From: Gemmatimonadaceae bacterium
GTDB lineage: Bacteria; Gemmatimonadota; Gemmatimonadetes; Gemmatimonadales; Gemmatimonadaceae
Length of the DNA: 64,000 nt
Assembly (NCBI GenBank): GCA_019186945.1
Contig: JABAQJ010000011.1
Coordinates: 103,197 to 167,196 of the forward strand
Reading direction: 5' to 3'
Shown piece after piece: positions 40,780 to 49,784 of the stretch. Position 1 is the stretch's first letter; each line of letters begins with the position of its first letter. The notes below the pieces were generated by a model, which ran no database searches, had not been told where the DNA came from, and was given only the letters and a program-made list of their open reading frames with translations. The translations under genes were made by a program, and so were the position numbers.

Positions 40780-41253
40780 ATGGCCCTTCACGTCGTCCTC
40801 GTTCACCCTGAAATCCACTGGAACACAGGCAACGTGGGTCGCACCTGCCTCGCGACCGGCGCCGTGTTGCACCTGATCGAACCGCTCGGCTTCTCGCTCG
40901 ACGAAAGGGAAGTCAAGCGTGCGGGCCTCGACTACTGGGAGCGCGTCGAACGACGCGTGTGGCCAGACTGGCAGCAGTTCGAACGAGCCCTCCCGGAGTT
41001 GGGCGAACCTTACTTCTTCTCCACGAAAGCCAGCCGGCTGCTGTGGGACGCACCGCTCGGGTACCTGGCGGACGTCGTGCTGGTCTTCGGACGCGAAACG
41101 GGCGGGCTTCCAGCAGACCTGCACGCCCGGAATGCGGAACGCTTTCTGTCCATCCCGATGCAGTCCAAGCACATCCGATCGCTCAACCTTTCGACCAGCG
41201 TTGCGATCGCCGTCTATGAGGTGCTGCGCCAGAGGCGGACCGCCAATCCCTGA
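40780..41253 (+). CDS. trmL: tRNA (cytidine(34)-2'-O)-methyltransferase
   Basis: 157 aa, the size of minimal SPOUT methyltransferases. Landmarks are VLVHPEIHWNTGNVGRTC at the N-terminus, LVFGRETGGLP (knot loop) and IPMQSKHIRSLNLSTSVAIAVYEVLRQ at the C-terminus, the trefoil-knot SAM site. TrmL methylates the wobble nucleotide of tRNA-Leu isoacceptors. A hairpin follows 30 bp after its stop. Confidence 0.95.
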   Translation: MALHVVLVHPEIHWNTGNVGRTCLATGAVLHLIEPLGFSLDEREVKRAGLDYWERVERRVWPDWQQFERALPELGEPYFFSTKASRLLWDAPLGYLADVVLVFGRETGGLPADLHARNAERFLSIPMQSKHIRSLNLSTSVAIAVYEVLRQRRTANP

Positions 41254-41282
41254 GACGATCCGGTGCGCCTGCCGAGGGTTCG

Positions 41283-41318
41283 TCGTACGGGCGGGTCAGG
41301 CATGACCCGCCCGTACGA
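41283..41318. terminator. Perfect 16-bp hairpin downstream of trmL
   Basis: TCGTACGGGCGGGTCA at 41283-41298, loop GGCA, and its exact complement at 41303-41318. It lies between the convergent trmL and amidohydrolase genes and could terminate either; there is no T-run on either side. Confidence 0.6.
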
Positions 41319-41373
41319 GACCAACGCGCGTCGTGATCGCTGGCGCGCCGGCGCAGCGGCCAGCGGTCAGCGG

Positions 41374-44300
41374 TCAGCGAATGCCCGCGTTCGCTGCCGG
41401 CGCCGGCGCCATCCATTGCTGCACGGGCAGCTTGCGCGCCACGGGGTAGAGTTCGTCGAGCGTGTTCGCGTCGTAGAGCCGACCGTTCTTCATCACGAGC
41501 GCGAGCGAGTTCGTATTGCGGATGTCCTCGAGCGGGTCGCGATCGAGCACTTGCAGGTCGGCGAGCTTCCCAGCCTCGATCGAACCGATATCCTGACCCA
41601 GACCGATCGCCTCCGCGCCATTGATGGTGGCGATACGCAATACTTCATGCGGTGAGAGCCCGCCACTCTGCAGCATCCATATCTCCCAGTGCATCCCGAG
41701 TCCCTGCAACTGCCCGTGGCTGCCCGCGCCGATCTTCCCGCCAGCAGCAACCGTTCTGGCGATGTCCTTGGCGTGCTGCCACATCGCGTACTCCTCCTTG
41801 AGCGCGAAGCCGGCCGGGCCGGGACTGCCGCCGCCACCAACGCCACGCCGCCGGATCTTGCCGTCGAGATCGACGGGGTGAGTGAAATGCTGCAACTTGG
41901 CGTCTCCGGCAAGATCCTCCGACTGGTAGAACCAGTTCTCGCCGAATGGTCCGCCATACTCGACGATCAGCGTCGGGGAATTGACCACGTTCGTTCCCTT
42001 GTACCACTGCAGGATATCGTCGTACTTGGGAGTGATCGGCAGGGTGTGCTCGATACCCGGATAGCCATCGAGCCCATGAGTGATGTTGAGCTTCTGGTCG
42101 ATTCCGCCCTCGGTTGTCGGCATCAGCCCAAGCTCCCTGGCCGCCATGATGATCCACTGACGCTGCTGGCGATTCCCCGCCATGTACATCTTCAGCGTCC
42201 TGGTGTCGTAGTAGGCGGCGTACCGTTTCAGCACGTTTCGGGCGTCGTCCAGGCTCGTTATGGGTTCGCCGAGTCCGACGCCGGGCCCGGTCGTGTAAAT
42301 GCGAGGGCCGATGACGTCTCCCATCTCGACACGATCTGCGTAGGTCATGAAGTCGGTGCTTCCTGTCTGCGGATCGCGCGTCGTGGTCGTGCCATAGGCC
42401 AGCGTTGCCAGGTACTGCCACACCTGGTTCGTGTGCACCTGTGGCGTCAGCCACTGCGGGTGATAGTGCGTATCGACATACCCGGGAAGGACGGTTTTCC
42501 CGCTAACGTCGACGATCCGGGAGCCGTCGGGAACAACCGCACTGCCGCGCGGGCCGACCGACATGATCCGGTTGCCCCTGACGACAACGTCGGCATTCTC
42601 GACAATCTCGGTGCCGCGCATCGTCAACACACGGCCACCGCGGAGCACGACCGTTCCACTCGGCGCGTCGCGTGGAGCGCGCACAGCGATTCGCGCCTCG
42701 ACCGGCCGATATCCCGGTTTCTCTCTTGCCGTCGTGTCGCGTCCGGCGACACTGTCCTGCTTCGCCGCCGTGTCGCCCGGAGCGACCGTGCGGGTGCGCG
42801 CATCCGCCTTGAGCGAATCCTCGACGGCCTTCGCGCGGTCGAGGTCATAGGTCCAGACCGAGTTGCCTAACGCCCACATCACCTTTCGGCCGTCGGCGCT
42901 CCACGCCGGGAACTCGCCGCCGATGTCGTTCAGCTTCTTCACAGGCACTGACGCCGAGGCCGGACTGGCGACGGAGACCGTTGGCGGCGTCGTCCCCACG
43001 CGCGGGACAGCCACGGTGTAGAAGTCCATGCCCACCATGGCCAGCGCCTGTTCTCCGCCGGGAGCCATCAGGACCAGGCTGGCTGGCGGCGGCTGCGGCG
43101 GTGTCGGTTCCGTGGGATCCGCTGTCAGCCCGACATCTCCAATCAACCTGGCGGATCGCCCGCCGATCCACCGACTTGCTTCCTGCGTCGTGAGTCCGGC
43201 GTCGAGCGTAAGCGAGGTGCCGGCGTTTGGCGGCATCGGCCCAGAGACCTTGAGGTGCGTCCTGAGGTCGGTGCCGTCCCAGCGAACGGACACGAGACCG
43301 TCGCGTGGGCCGTAGGCATAGATGCGGGTTGGATCCGCGGTGAAGTGCGGGACGCCGATCGTGCCCGCTGGCATGATCATCGTCGCCGGCCCTCCGGCCG
43401 CCGGTATCCAGACGAGTTCGGCCGCCGCTGGGCCGAAGAACGCGGCGCCGGCTTCCTGCAGTTCGCGCGCTGCCGCCCGCACGGCCACGATCCGCTCGCC
43501 GTCGGGCGACCACGCGAGGTCCGTGTACAGTCCGGGCTGCCGCGTCAACGTCGTTATTACCGGGACTTCCCTTGCATCGAAGGTCGCCCGCACGATATGG
43601 CCACCGGAGGCATCGCTCCATGTTGCCCACGCGAGCGACCTGCCATCCGGTGACCACACCGGCCCGAATTCGCCGGTTTCCGCCTTCGATACGCGCGATG
43701 GCGTGCCGCCCGGCAGATCCATGACGTAGATGCGATCGAGCGCACTGAAGGCGAGGCGCGTGCCGTCCGGGGACGGGGCAATGTCGCGGATCTGCTTTGC
43801 CGTCAGGTTCGCCGCCGTGTCCACGCGATACGCGAACTTGACTTCGGGCCCGATCTCCAATTGCACACTTGCCTCGAACGGGATTTTCGTCGGAGCGGTC
43901 CGATCAACCGGCACGCGCCAGATCTCACCGCCAAAGGACACGACAATGGCCTTCGAGTCCGGCGTGAACGCGTACCCGGGATATGCGTCCATCGTGGCGC
44001 GACCTTCGGTATCGTCGCGCTGCACCGGAAAGGCCAGCCACTCTTCCTGTTGAGTGTCCAGATTGCGGAGCCTCAGCCCGGTTTGCGTCCGGTAGCGAGT
44101 TGCGTACACCAGCCAGCGTCCGTCGCGCGACAACGCAGGACGGAAGGCCGAGCCAACACGTGTCGACATCTGCGACGACTTTCCGGTCTCCCGGTCGTAC
44201 ACGTACAACTGGTACTGCGGCCCCAGCGCGTTGTACTGCCAGTCGCCGATGCGAGCGGCGTACCAGACGTAACGCGACTCCTTGCCGATCGCCGCGCCAA

Positions 44301-44868
44301 TCATCTTCTGCTGCGCCGGCTGCGTTACGAGACCCACTCCGCTACCGCCATCGACGTGGTACATCCACAACTTCGCGGTGCCACCCAAGCCGCCCGATTT
44401 CGATGCGACCACGTACTTCCCATCTGGCATGAAGATGGGCGAGACGTAAAGGTTGTCATTCCCTTTCGTCACCTGGGTCGTGTCCTTGCCGTCGAGGGAC
44501 TGGATCCAGAGGTTGTCTCCGCCCGAGCGATCGGAGACAAACAGAACCTTCTTCCCATCTGGCGAGAATCGCGGTTGGGCATCGTACGCCAGCCCGCTCG
44601 TCAGGCGCGTGGCCTTCCCTCCAGCGATCGGCAGGGTGTACAGGTCGCCAAGCAGATCGAACACGATCGATTGGCCGTCAGGCGACACATCCAGCGATAT
44701 CCACGATCCCGTTGTCGTGGTGAAAGTGTGGGTCCGCGCGGCCTTGAGCGGCAGCGTGTTGGCCGCGGCGCCGGACTTGCCGCCAGGCGCGGCCTGCGCT
44801 GTGCCATCATCTGGAAGGAGAGCCAGCGCAACCAGCGCTGCGAGCCGGAGAGAGGAGTGCATTCGCAT
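41374..44868 (-). CDS. Secreted TolB-propeller/amidohydrolase fusion protein
   Basis: 1164 aa with a signal peptide (SSLRLAALVALALLPDDGTAQA); ATGs ending at 44868 and 44862 both fit, while the frame up to 45075 overlaps the next gene. The first 750 residues form PD40/TolB-type propeller blades (FSPDGKKVLFVSDRSG, SPDGTRLAFSALDRI, SPDGERIVAVR). The C-terminal 400 residues are an amidohydrolase domain with metal site VDTHYHPQW, a further His in GAGSHGQLQG and the terminal GSIEAGKLADLQVLDRDP. Such fusions are common in Gemmatimonadota and probably hydrolyse imidodipeptide-like bonds; the substrate is unknown. Confidence 0.88.
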   Translation of the reverse strand: MRMHSSLRLAALVALALLPDDGTAQAAPGGKSGAAANTLPLKAARTHTFTTTTGSWISLDVSPDGQSIVFDLLGDLYTLPIAGGKATRLTSGLAYDAQPRFSPDGKKVLFVSDRSGGDNLWIQSLDGKDTTQVTKGNDNLYVSPIFMPDGKYVVASKSGGLGGTAKLWMYHVDGGSGVGLVTQPAQQKMIGAAIGKESRYVWYAARIGDWQYNALGPQYQLYVYDRETGKSSQMSTRVGSAFRPALSRDGRWLVYATRYRTQTGLRLRNLDTQQEEWLAFPVQRDDTEGRATMDAYPGYAFTPDSKAIVVSFGGEIWRVPVDRTAPTKIPFEASVQLEIGPEVKFAYRVDTAANLTAKQIRDIAPSPDGTRLAFSALDRIYVMDLPGGTPSRVSKAETGEFGPVWSPDGRSLAWATWSDASGGHIVRATFDAREVPVITTLTRQPGLYTDLAWSPDGERIVAVRAAARELQEAGAAFFGPAAAELVWIPAAGGPATMIMPAGTIGVPHFTADPTRIYAYGPRDGLVSVRWDGTDLRTHLKVSGPMPPNAGTSLTLDAGLTTQEASRWIGGRSARLIGDVGLTADPTEPTPPQPPPASLVLMAPGGEQALAMVGMDFYTVAVPRVGTTPPTVSVASPASASVPVKKLNDIGGEFPAWSADGRKVMWALGNSVWTYDLDRAKAVEDSLKADARTRTVAPGDTAAKQDSVAGRDTTAREKPGYRPVEARIAVRAPRDAPSGTVVLRGGRVLTMRGTEIVENADVVVRGNRIMSVGPRGSAVVPDGSRIVDVSGKTVLPGYVDTHYHPQWLTPQVHTNQVWQYLATLAYGTTTTRDPQTGSTDFMTYADRVEMGDVIGPRIYTTGPGVGLGEPITSLDDARNVLKRYAAYYDTRTLKMYMAGNRQQRQWIIMAARELGLMPTTEGGIDQKLNITHGLDGYPGIEHTLPITPKYDDILQWYKGTNVVNSPTLIVEYGGPFGENWFYQSEDLAGDAKLQHFTHPVDLDGKIRRRGVGGGGSPGPAGFALKEEYAMWQHAKDIARTVAAGGKIGAGSHGQLQGLGMHWEIWMLQSGGLSPHEVLRIATINGAEAIGLGQDIGSIEAGKLADLQVLDRDPLEDIRNTNSLALVMKNGRLYDANTLDELYPVARKLPVQQWMAPAPAANAGIR

Positions 44869-44992
44869 GAAAAACATCGGGATGGGAGTGTGCGCATCGT
44901 CGCGGGGGCAACGATGCCGACATGCGCCTTGGCCGGTGCGGCGCCGCGCACCAAAGCGAGGTGGAGGAGATGACGATCCCGACCGGCCCTTT

Positions 44993-46330
44993 CTACTTCG
45001 GCGGTGCCGTGTGCGATGGATCGTAGAAGGCGAGCGGCAAGGCCTCGCCGCGAACGAACGCACGCAGCACGTCATCGTGGAGCGATCGCTGGTCCAGCCA
45101 AATCAGGTGACCGGCGGCAGGGATCGCCACGTACTTGCTGCCTGCCAGCGCTGAGAGGTACTCGTAGGAAACGCGCCAGTCGATGTAGTCGCAGCTTCCC
45201 CGCATGATCACCGTGGGCACCTGGATGTTCTTCAGGGCCGGCCGGGGGTCCGGCAAGCGGGCGGCGTCGCGCACCGTGTATGCGTACGAGAAGAAGCCGA
45301 GTCCGCTCAGCGGAAGGAGCACTTCCGGAGTCGCGTTGGCGCAGCTGACCTTCGGTTGGCCCTGGCGGAGCGCAGCATCCTCGAGACGTGTCCACCATTG
45401 ATCGGCCTCCCAATCGGGCACGATTTCGTGTGCGACACGGGAATTGAAGTCGGAGACCATACGGCCGATCGCGAGGCGCGGCGTGGGCCGTTGCAGGAGC
45501 GCCAGCGCCGTCGCTTCGACGTCGGTGATCCGGGCACGTGCCGCCGGTTCCACGAAGGAAGGCCAGCCTGGGTACCAGATCGGCGCGGGCGATTCGAGTA
45601 TCAATCGCTGGACGCGATCGGGATGGGACGCCAGGTACTGCACCGCAAGTGTCGATCCCCAGCCCTCGCCCACCAGCAGCAGCTGAGGAGCGCCTAACGC
45701 GCGACGAATGGCCTCGAGGTCTTCGACATGCCGTGCGACCGAGTAAGCGGGATCGTTCCCGAGGTCGATACGGGACGACAGCCCCGACCCCACTTGATCG
45801 TAGTAGTAGACGTCGTATCTGTCTTCCGCCAACACGTCGATCGGTCGCGACGCGAGCCGTTGCAGCCGTGGCAGGATCGGAACTCCGGGGCCGTCGTGCA
45901 GGAAGATCGCGGGGATCTCACGCACCGCCCCGCGCGCAGGAGTCTTCACGTACGCTACCCGCGATCCGTTCGACAGGCTCCAGTACTGCGTTCCGGGTGC
46001 TGGCTCCGGTGGCACGAGCGTTCGCGGCGGACCTCCGCCGACTGCCACCTGGGCGATCACTACATACGCGATCGTCCCGCCAAGCAGCCACCAGCGAGCA
46101 CGCTGTCGTGCCTGAGCCTCCGAGACCCCTCCCGTTCGCGCAGCCACCGGCAGGAGCGACCAGGCCACGATCCAGAACGCTCCGAGCGCGAGCGCAGCGA
46201 GGGGGAAGAAACCCAGCCCGAACCAGGCCAGGCTGATGAACGTCACTACGGCGGCCGCGCCGGCCACTGCCAGCGCTCCGAGCAGTCGCAGGCGTGCGAT
46301 GCCCTGCGAGGGGGGGCGTACCTTGCTCAT
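44993..46330 (-). CDS. Membrane-anchored alpha/beta-hydrolase-like protein lacking the nucleophile Ser
   Basis: 445 aa from the ATG ending at 46330, 10 bp after the SCO gene stop. About three N-terminal TM helices (18-33, 41-61, 80-98) precede a proline-iminopeptidase-like hydrolase domain. The oxyanion region reads HDGPG (family HGGPG), and the nucleophile elbow reads VGEGWGS where the family has GGSWGS: the codon at the Ser position is GGC (Gly223). A candidate acid (RGSCDYIDW) and His (AAGHLIW) remain. It may therefore be catalytically dead or use another residue. Last gene of the putative NO reductase operon, so an assembly role is a guess. Confidence 0.8.
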   Translation of the reverse strand: MSKVRPPSQGIARLRLLGALAVAGAAAVVTFISLAWFGLGFFPLAALALGAFWIVAWSLLPVAARTGGVSEAQARQRARWWLLGGTIAYVVIAQVAVGGGPPRTLVPPEPAPGTQYWSLSNGSRVAYVKTPARGAVREIPAIFLHDGPGVPILPRLQRLASRPIDVLAEDRYDVYYYDQVGSGLSSRIDLGNDPAYSVARHVEDLEAIRRALGAPQLLLVGEGWGSTLAVQYLASHPDRVQRLILESPAPIWYPGWPSFVEPAARARITDVEATALALLQRPTPRLAIGRMVSDFNSRVAHEIVPDWEADQWWTRLEDAALRQGQPKVSCANATPEVLLPLSGLGFFSYAYTVRDAARLPDPRPALKNIQVPTVIMRGSCDYIDWRVSYEYLSALAGSKYVAIPAAGHLIWLDQRSLHDDVLRAFVRGEALPLAFYDPSHTAPPK

Positions 46331-46340
46331 TGTCGACTCC

Positions 46341-47234
46341 TCAGGCGCGACGAAGGAGCTCCACCAGCTGTGACACGTCACCCTGCACGCGCGTCGCCGC
46401 ACGGTGATCGGCATCGACCAGCACGACCAGGACGGCATGCGACACGTCGCCCGTCGTCTCGTCGCGCGACCGACCCACTCCCCAGCGATCGAGCGCGTCG
46501 TTCACTCGGCCGATCTCGCCACCCAGCACGAGGTCATTGGCCGCCATACCCCATCCATTCGCGATCGCACTCAGACGCGACGGCACATCGCGCCATGGGT
46601 CGACCGTGACAACCACCAGAGGAATATCGGTCCTCGCGGCCGATTCCCGCATCGTCATCACCTGTCGAACCACCGTCGGACATACCGTTTCGCAGTGCGC
46701 GAACGCAAACGTAACCAGCACCGGCTTGCCCGCCAGACCAGAGAGCGCGAACACGGCGCCCTGCTGGTCGATCAGGTTCAGCGGAGGCACATCCGGAATC
46801 CGCGTCACCGGCATCGTGCGGCCGTCAGACACCGCGAACGATGCGGCGCCGTCTCGGCTGGCCAACGTCGAGGTTACGATCCGGCCGGCCTGAAGCGCGC
46901 CTAACGCCAGGCCCACCGCCACCGCGGCTAGAACGAGCCGTCCGGCAGGGCGCGCGCGAATCCACCGGAAGTCGGCGGCCAGGGCATTGCCCCAGGCGAT
47001 GCCAAGAACCGCCAACATCCCGATCGGCTCACCGACAAGCAGAACCCATCCGCCCGCATTCGGCAATCCACCGGGCGCTGCCCCGAAACACGCTAGGCGC
47101 GTTCGCGCCAGCCACTCGGGCGCCGTCGCGCCCACCGGGTAGAGGGCCAACGCCCACCATCCCACCGTGACCACGACGATCACGGCGAGGGCGCTGACCG
47201 CAACACCCCGATGCGCGCGGGTCGGCAGCTGCAT
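46341..47234 (-). CDS. SCO1/SenC-family copper chaperone with an N-terminal membrane domain
   Basis: 297 aa. The C-terminal 150 residues are a thioredoxin-like SCO domain: CxxxC copper site at Cys181/Cys185 (AHCETVCPTV) and the partner His in GDVSHAVL. Usual SCO proteins have one anchor helix; here about three hydrophobic helices (11-32, 62-82, 99-117) precede it. It starts directly after subunit I and should load the CuA site of the subunit II in this operon. SenC genes are also known next to sNOR-type NO reductase genes. Confidence 0.9.
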   Translation of the reverse strand: MQLPTRAHRGVAVSALAVIVVVTVGWWALALYPVGATAPEWLARTRLACFGAAPGGLPNAGGWVLLVGEPIGMLAVLGIAWGNALAADFRWIRARPAGRLVLAAVAVGLALGALQAGRIVTSTLASRDGAASFAVSDGRTMPVTRIPDVPPLNLIDQQGAVFALSGLAGKPVLVTFAFAHCETVCPTVVRQVMTMRESAARTDIPLVVVTVDPWRDVPSRLSAIANGWGMAANDLVLGGEIGRVNDALDRWGVGRSRDETTGDVSHAVLVVLVDADHRAATRVQGDVSQLVELLRRA

Positions 47235-48989
47235 CTATCCAACCTTCCAGAGAACGGTGAGCAACTTCCAGTTGGTAAAGTAGTAGACCATGAACGCCAT
47301 CAGGAAGATCGTCACCAGTCCAAGCGTTCCCGGCGTTACGCCGCCGATCCCGCGTCCCGGGGCGTGAAGCCGCTCGTTGATTGCGTCCACATCCGGCGGG
47401 AACGTCGGCGGCTTGGTAAGTCCGCGCGGTAGTCCAGGGACGTCGACGCCCATCTGCAGTTCGCCGATCGGTTCGCCGAAGAAGACCGACTTGACGGCTA
47501 TCGCGATGAAGATGAGCGCGCCAATCACGGCCAGAATGCCACCGATGCCCATCACGGCAAGGACGAGATCCACGGTCGGATTGAACTGCACGTCAAATGG
47601 CGACATCGAGAACGAGATATCCCAGTGCCGCCTCGGTACGCCGAAGCTGCCCGCGAACGTCATCCCCATCGAGAGGAGGAAAATACCGCCGGCAAAAAGG
47701 TACGGTTGCCACTGTGCGGCCTTCCAGTAAGCCACTTTCTTCCGAAAGACCAGCGGAATCAGGTAGTACGTCGCCCCCATGAACGCTGTGGCCGTACCGG
47801 AGACTACCGTAGAGTGGAAATGACCCGGCACGCGAAGCGTGTTATGGACGATGATGTTGATCTGCTCTGTCCCGATCGTGACACCGGTTATGCCGCCGAC
47901 GAAACCAAACACGATTACCGATAGAACGGTCGCGGAAAACCCGGGATCCCCCCAGGGAGCGCGCCGCAACCAGCCGAACAGCCCATCAGTGTATCCGCGA
48001 AGCCGCATGCCCAGTTCCATGCCCGCGGGAACGGTGAAGCCGTGAATCATGGATGCGAGCACGGCCATGTACATGAAGTACGAGGTGTTCACGATTTTCC
48101 ACGCTGGGCCGAACCCGGGATCCACGAGCAGGTGATGCGCCGACGCCATCGAGATGAACAGGATGTAAAGCACGAACGCCGAGCGACTCACCTTCTCGTT
48201 CAGGACTACGGCGCCGACCGTAAGGCCGCCGAGCATGTACCAGATGGCCACCATCGCCGCGACGTTGATCTGCTGCGACGAGTGTCCGAGTGCCCACCAG
48301 AACAGCCGGTACGTCTGCGGGTCGACAGCGGGGATGAGGCCAACTGACCAGAGAAAGGTCGGGACATAGATCATCGCGCCGTGGAGCAGCGTGATAACCG
48401 CGATGATGGCCGCCGTCATCGCCCCGTAGACGACGAGTGGCAACGAGCCCTCGTACGTCTTTTCGCGTTTCGCCACCGTGAGCGTTGCGAAGAAGATCCC
48501 CACTACCACCAGCGCGCCAACGGCAAACAGGATCACGCCGAGATAGAACACGGGATGTGCCTTGAGCGGCGGGTACGACGTGAACAGCACGTCTGCGCGG
48601 CCGCTGAACTGCGTCCACTCCACCAGCAGGGATCCGAGCACCATCAGACCGAACATCGCCTTGCCAAGCCGTGGCGTCACCGGTCGCGCGTCGAGCAGGA
48701 CCGTGCTGGTAAACCAGAGCACGGCCATCTCGAAGTAGATGATGAAGAAGATCAGCATGTTCATGCCGTGCACGCCTAACAAGCGGTAGTACCACGTTGC
48801 CGGCAGCAGATGCACCGCTTGCCATCTCGTCAGCACCAGCAGCAGGGCGGCAATCGCGCCGACCAGCAGCGAGACGACAGACACGACGGCATTCACCTTG
48901 ACCAGATACTCGGCGTCCTTGTGGACCTTCTTCTGCGTGTACGGGCAGGTCCTGAAGAGGGAGGCGATCGGGGAAACCGCGGCGGTCAC
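47235..48989 (-). CDS. Heme-copper oxidoreductase subunit I lacking the active-site Tyr (candidate NO reductase)
   Basis: 584 aa with about 13-14 TM helices, B-type (ba3-like) in overall look. The low-spin haem ligand is His74 (GVHGMNM), the CuB/FeB ligands are His236 and His285-His286 (ASAHHLL), and the haem ligands are His390/His392 (VPGHFHSTVV). The helix VI motif reads GHSSQQI, so position +4 from His236, the cross-linked Tyr in A- and B-type oxidases (HPEVY), is Gln240. Loss of that Tyr is general in nitric oxide reductases of the superfamily. A GTG start overlaps the subunit II stop by 4 bp. A divergent O2 reductase cannot be excluded. Confidence 0.88.
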   Translation of the reverse strand: MTAAVSPIASLFRTCPYTQKKVHKDAEYLVKVNAVVSVVSLLVGAIAALLLVLTRWQAVHLLPATWYYRLLGVHGMNMLIFFIIYFEMAVLWFTSTVLLDARPVTPRLGKAMFGLMVLGSLLVEWTQFSGRADVLFTSYPPLKAHPVFYLGVILFAVGALVVVGIFFATLTVAKREKTYEGSLPLVVYGAMTAAIIAVITLLHGAMIYVPTFLWSVGLIPAVDPQTYRLFWWALGHSSQQINVAAMVAIWYMLGGLTVGAVVLNEKVSRSAFVLYILFISMASAHHLLVDPGFGPAWKIVNTSYFMYMAVLASMIHGFTVPAGMELGMRLRGYTDGLFGWLRRAPWGDPGFSATVLSVIVFGFVGGITGVTIGTEQINIIVHNTLRVPGHFHSTVVSGTATAFMGATYYLIPLVFRKKVAYWKAAQWQPYLFAGGIFLLSMGMTFAGSFGVPRRHWDISFSMSPFDVQFNPTVDLVLAVMGIGGILAVIGALIFIAIAVKSVFFGEPIGELQMGVDVPGLPRGLTKPPTFPPDVDAINERLHAPGRGIGGVTPGTLGLVTIFLMAFMVYYFTNWKLLTVLWKVG

Positions 48990-49591
48990 GGGGTACCTCC
49001 CACGCGCAGGGTTACGTCATTCCGATCGGAGACCTTGTTCCCCGATTCGTCCAGCACGATGACGCGACCAACCATCGTATGGTGGCCGATACCGCAGAAC
49101 TCGTTGCAGATGATGCGGAAGTCGCCAGCCGCCGTCGGCGTGACCTCGAGGGCGTAGTCGTATCCCGGGATGATCTGGAAATTGACGTTTAGCGGATAGA
49201 GGCTGAAGCCATGGTTGAAGTCGAGCGCCGAGAGGTGGAGGCGATAGGTGACGTTCCGCTGAAGCTGGAGGATCGGATACCACTGATAGGTCATCGCCGT
49301 CAGGTACACGTCGGCACCGGCCGGTGGCTGCACGATCGGAAAGCCCTTGTCGTCGCCTACCTTGTACTGCTTCACGAACTCGGTCGTCCGGGCATAGAAG
49401 GCCCTTGGATCCACGCGGGTGCGGATGCCTGACGGGTTCTGCCCGCCTTTCCAGTGCCAGAGCGGCATCATCGCGAACAGCACGAGGCACCATGCGAAGG
49501 CGATGCCCACCCAGACTTTCTCCGCCTTGTGCGCCGGGTGCCACCACGTTCCGGCGACCGGCTCCAACCCAGTGTGCACTTTCGTCAGCAT
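48986..49591 (-). CDS. CuA-containing subunit II of the heme-copper oxidoreductase
   Basis: 201 aa: one TM helix (AEKVWVGIAFAWCLVLFAMMPLW), then a cupredoxin domain. All CuA ligands are present: His127 (DFNHGFSL), Cys162 and Cys166 with Glu164 between them, His170 and Met173 (CNEFCGIGHHTM). Electrons therefore enter through CuA, as in cytochrome oxidases and the CuA-type NO reductases, unlike cNOR, which uses a haem c subunit. The gene lies 7 bp after the 54-aa peptide gene and overlaps subunit I. Confidence 0.93.
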   Translation of the reverse strand: MLTKVHTGLEPVAGTWWHPAHKAEKVWVGIAFAWCLVLFAMMPLWHWKGGQNPSGIRTRVDPRAFYARTTEFVKQYKVGDDKGFPIVQPPAGADVYLTAMTYQWYPILQLQRNVTYRLHLSALDFNHGFSLYPLNVNFQIIPGYDYALEVTPTAAGDFRIICNEFCGIGHHTMVGRVIVLDESGNKVSDRNDVTLRVGGTP

Positions 49592-49598
49592 CGCGGCC

Positions 49599-49763
49599 TC
49601 AGGGAAGCGTGCCTTGCGGCATCGTCAGGATCTCCCACATACCCCACCCGGTGTACACGATCAACATCACGACAATGCCCAGTACGAGGAGCAGGTACAC
49701 GTTGTCGAACAGTCGCTGCATCAGGGGCGGCGACTCGGCGGGGGGAGGGTTCGGAGGCGTCAT
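49599..49763 (-). CDS. 54-aa single-helix membrane peptide
   Basis: Small open frame between the Rrf2 gene (21 bp gap) and subunit II (7 bp gap). The product starts MTPPNPPPAESPPLMQRL, then a single TM helix (YLLLVLGIVVMLIVYTGWGM) and a short tail ending MPQGTLP. Its size and place recall the subunit IIa peptide of ba3 oxidases or other small HCO subunits. No Shine-Dalgarno match is obvious; coding potential rests on the clean start-helix-stop and on operon packing. Confidence 0.75.
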   Translation of the reverse strand: MTPPNPPPAESPPLMQRLFDNVYLLLVLGIVVMLIVYTGWGMWEILTMPQGTLP

Positions 49764-49784
49764 CGGGCGAGGGGTGAAGGGGGA

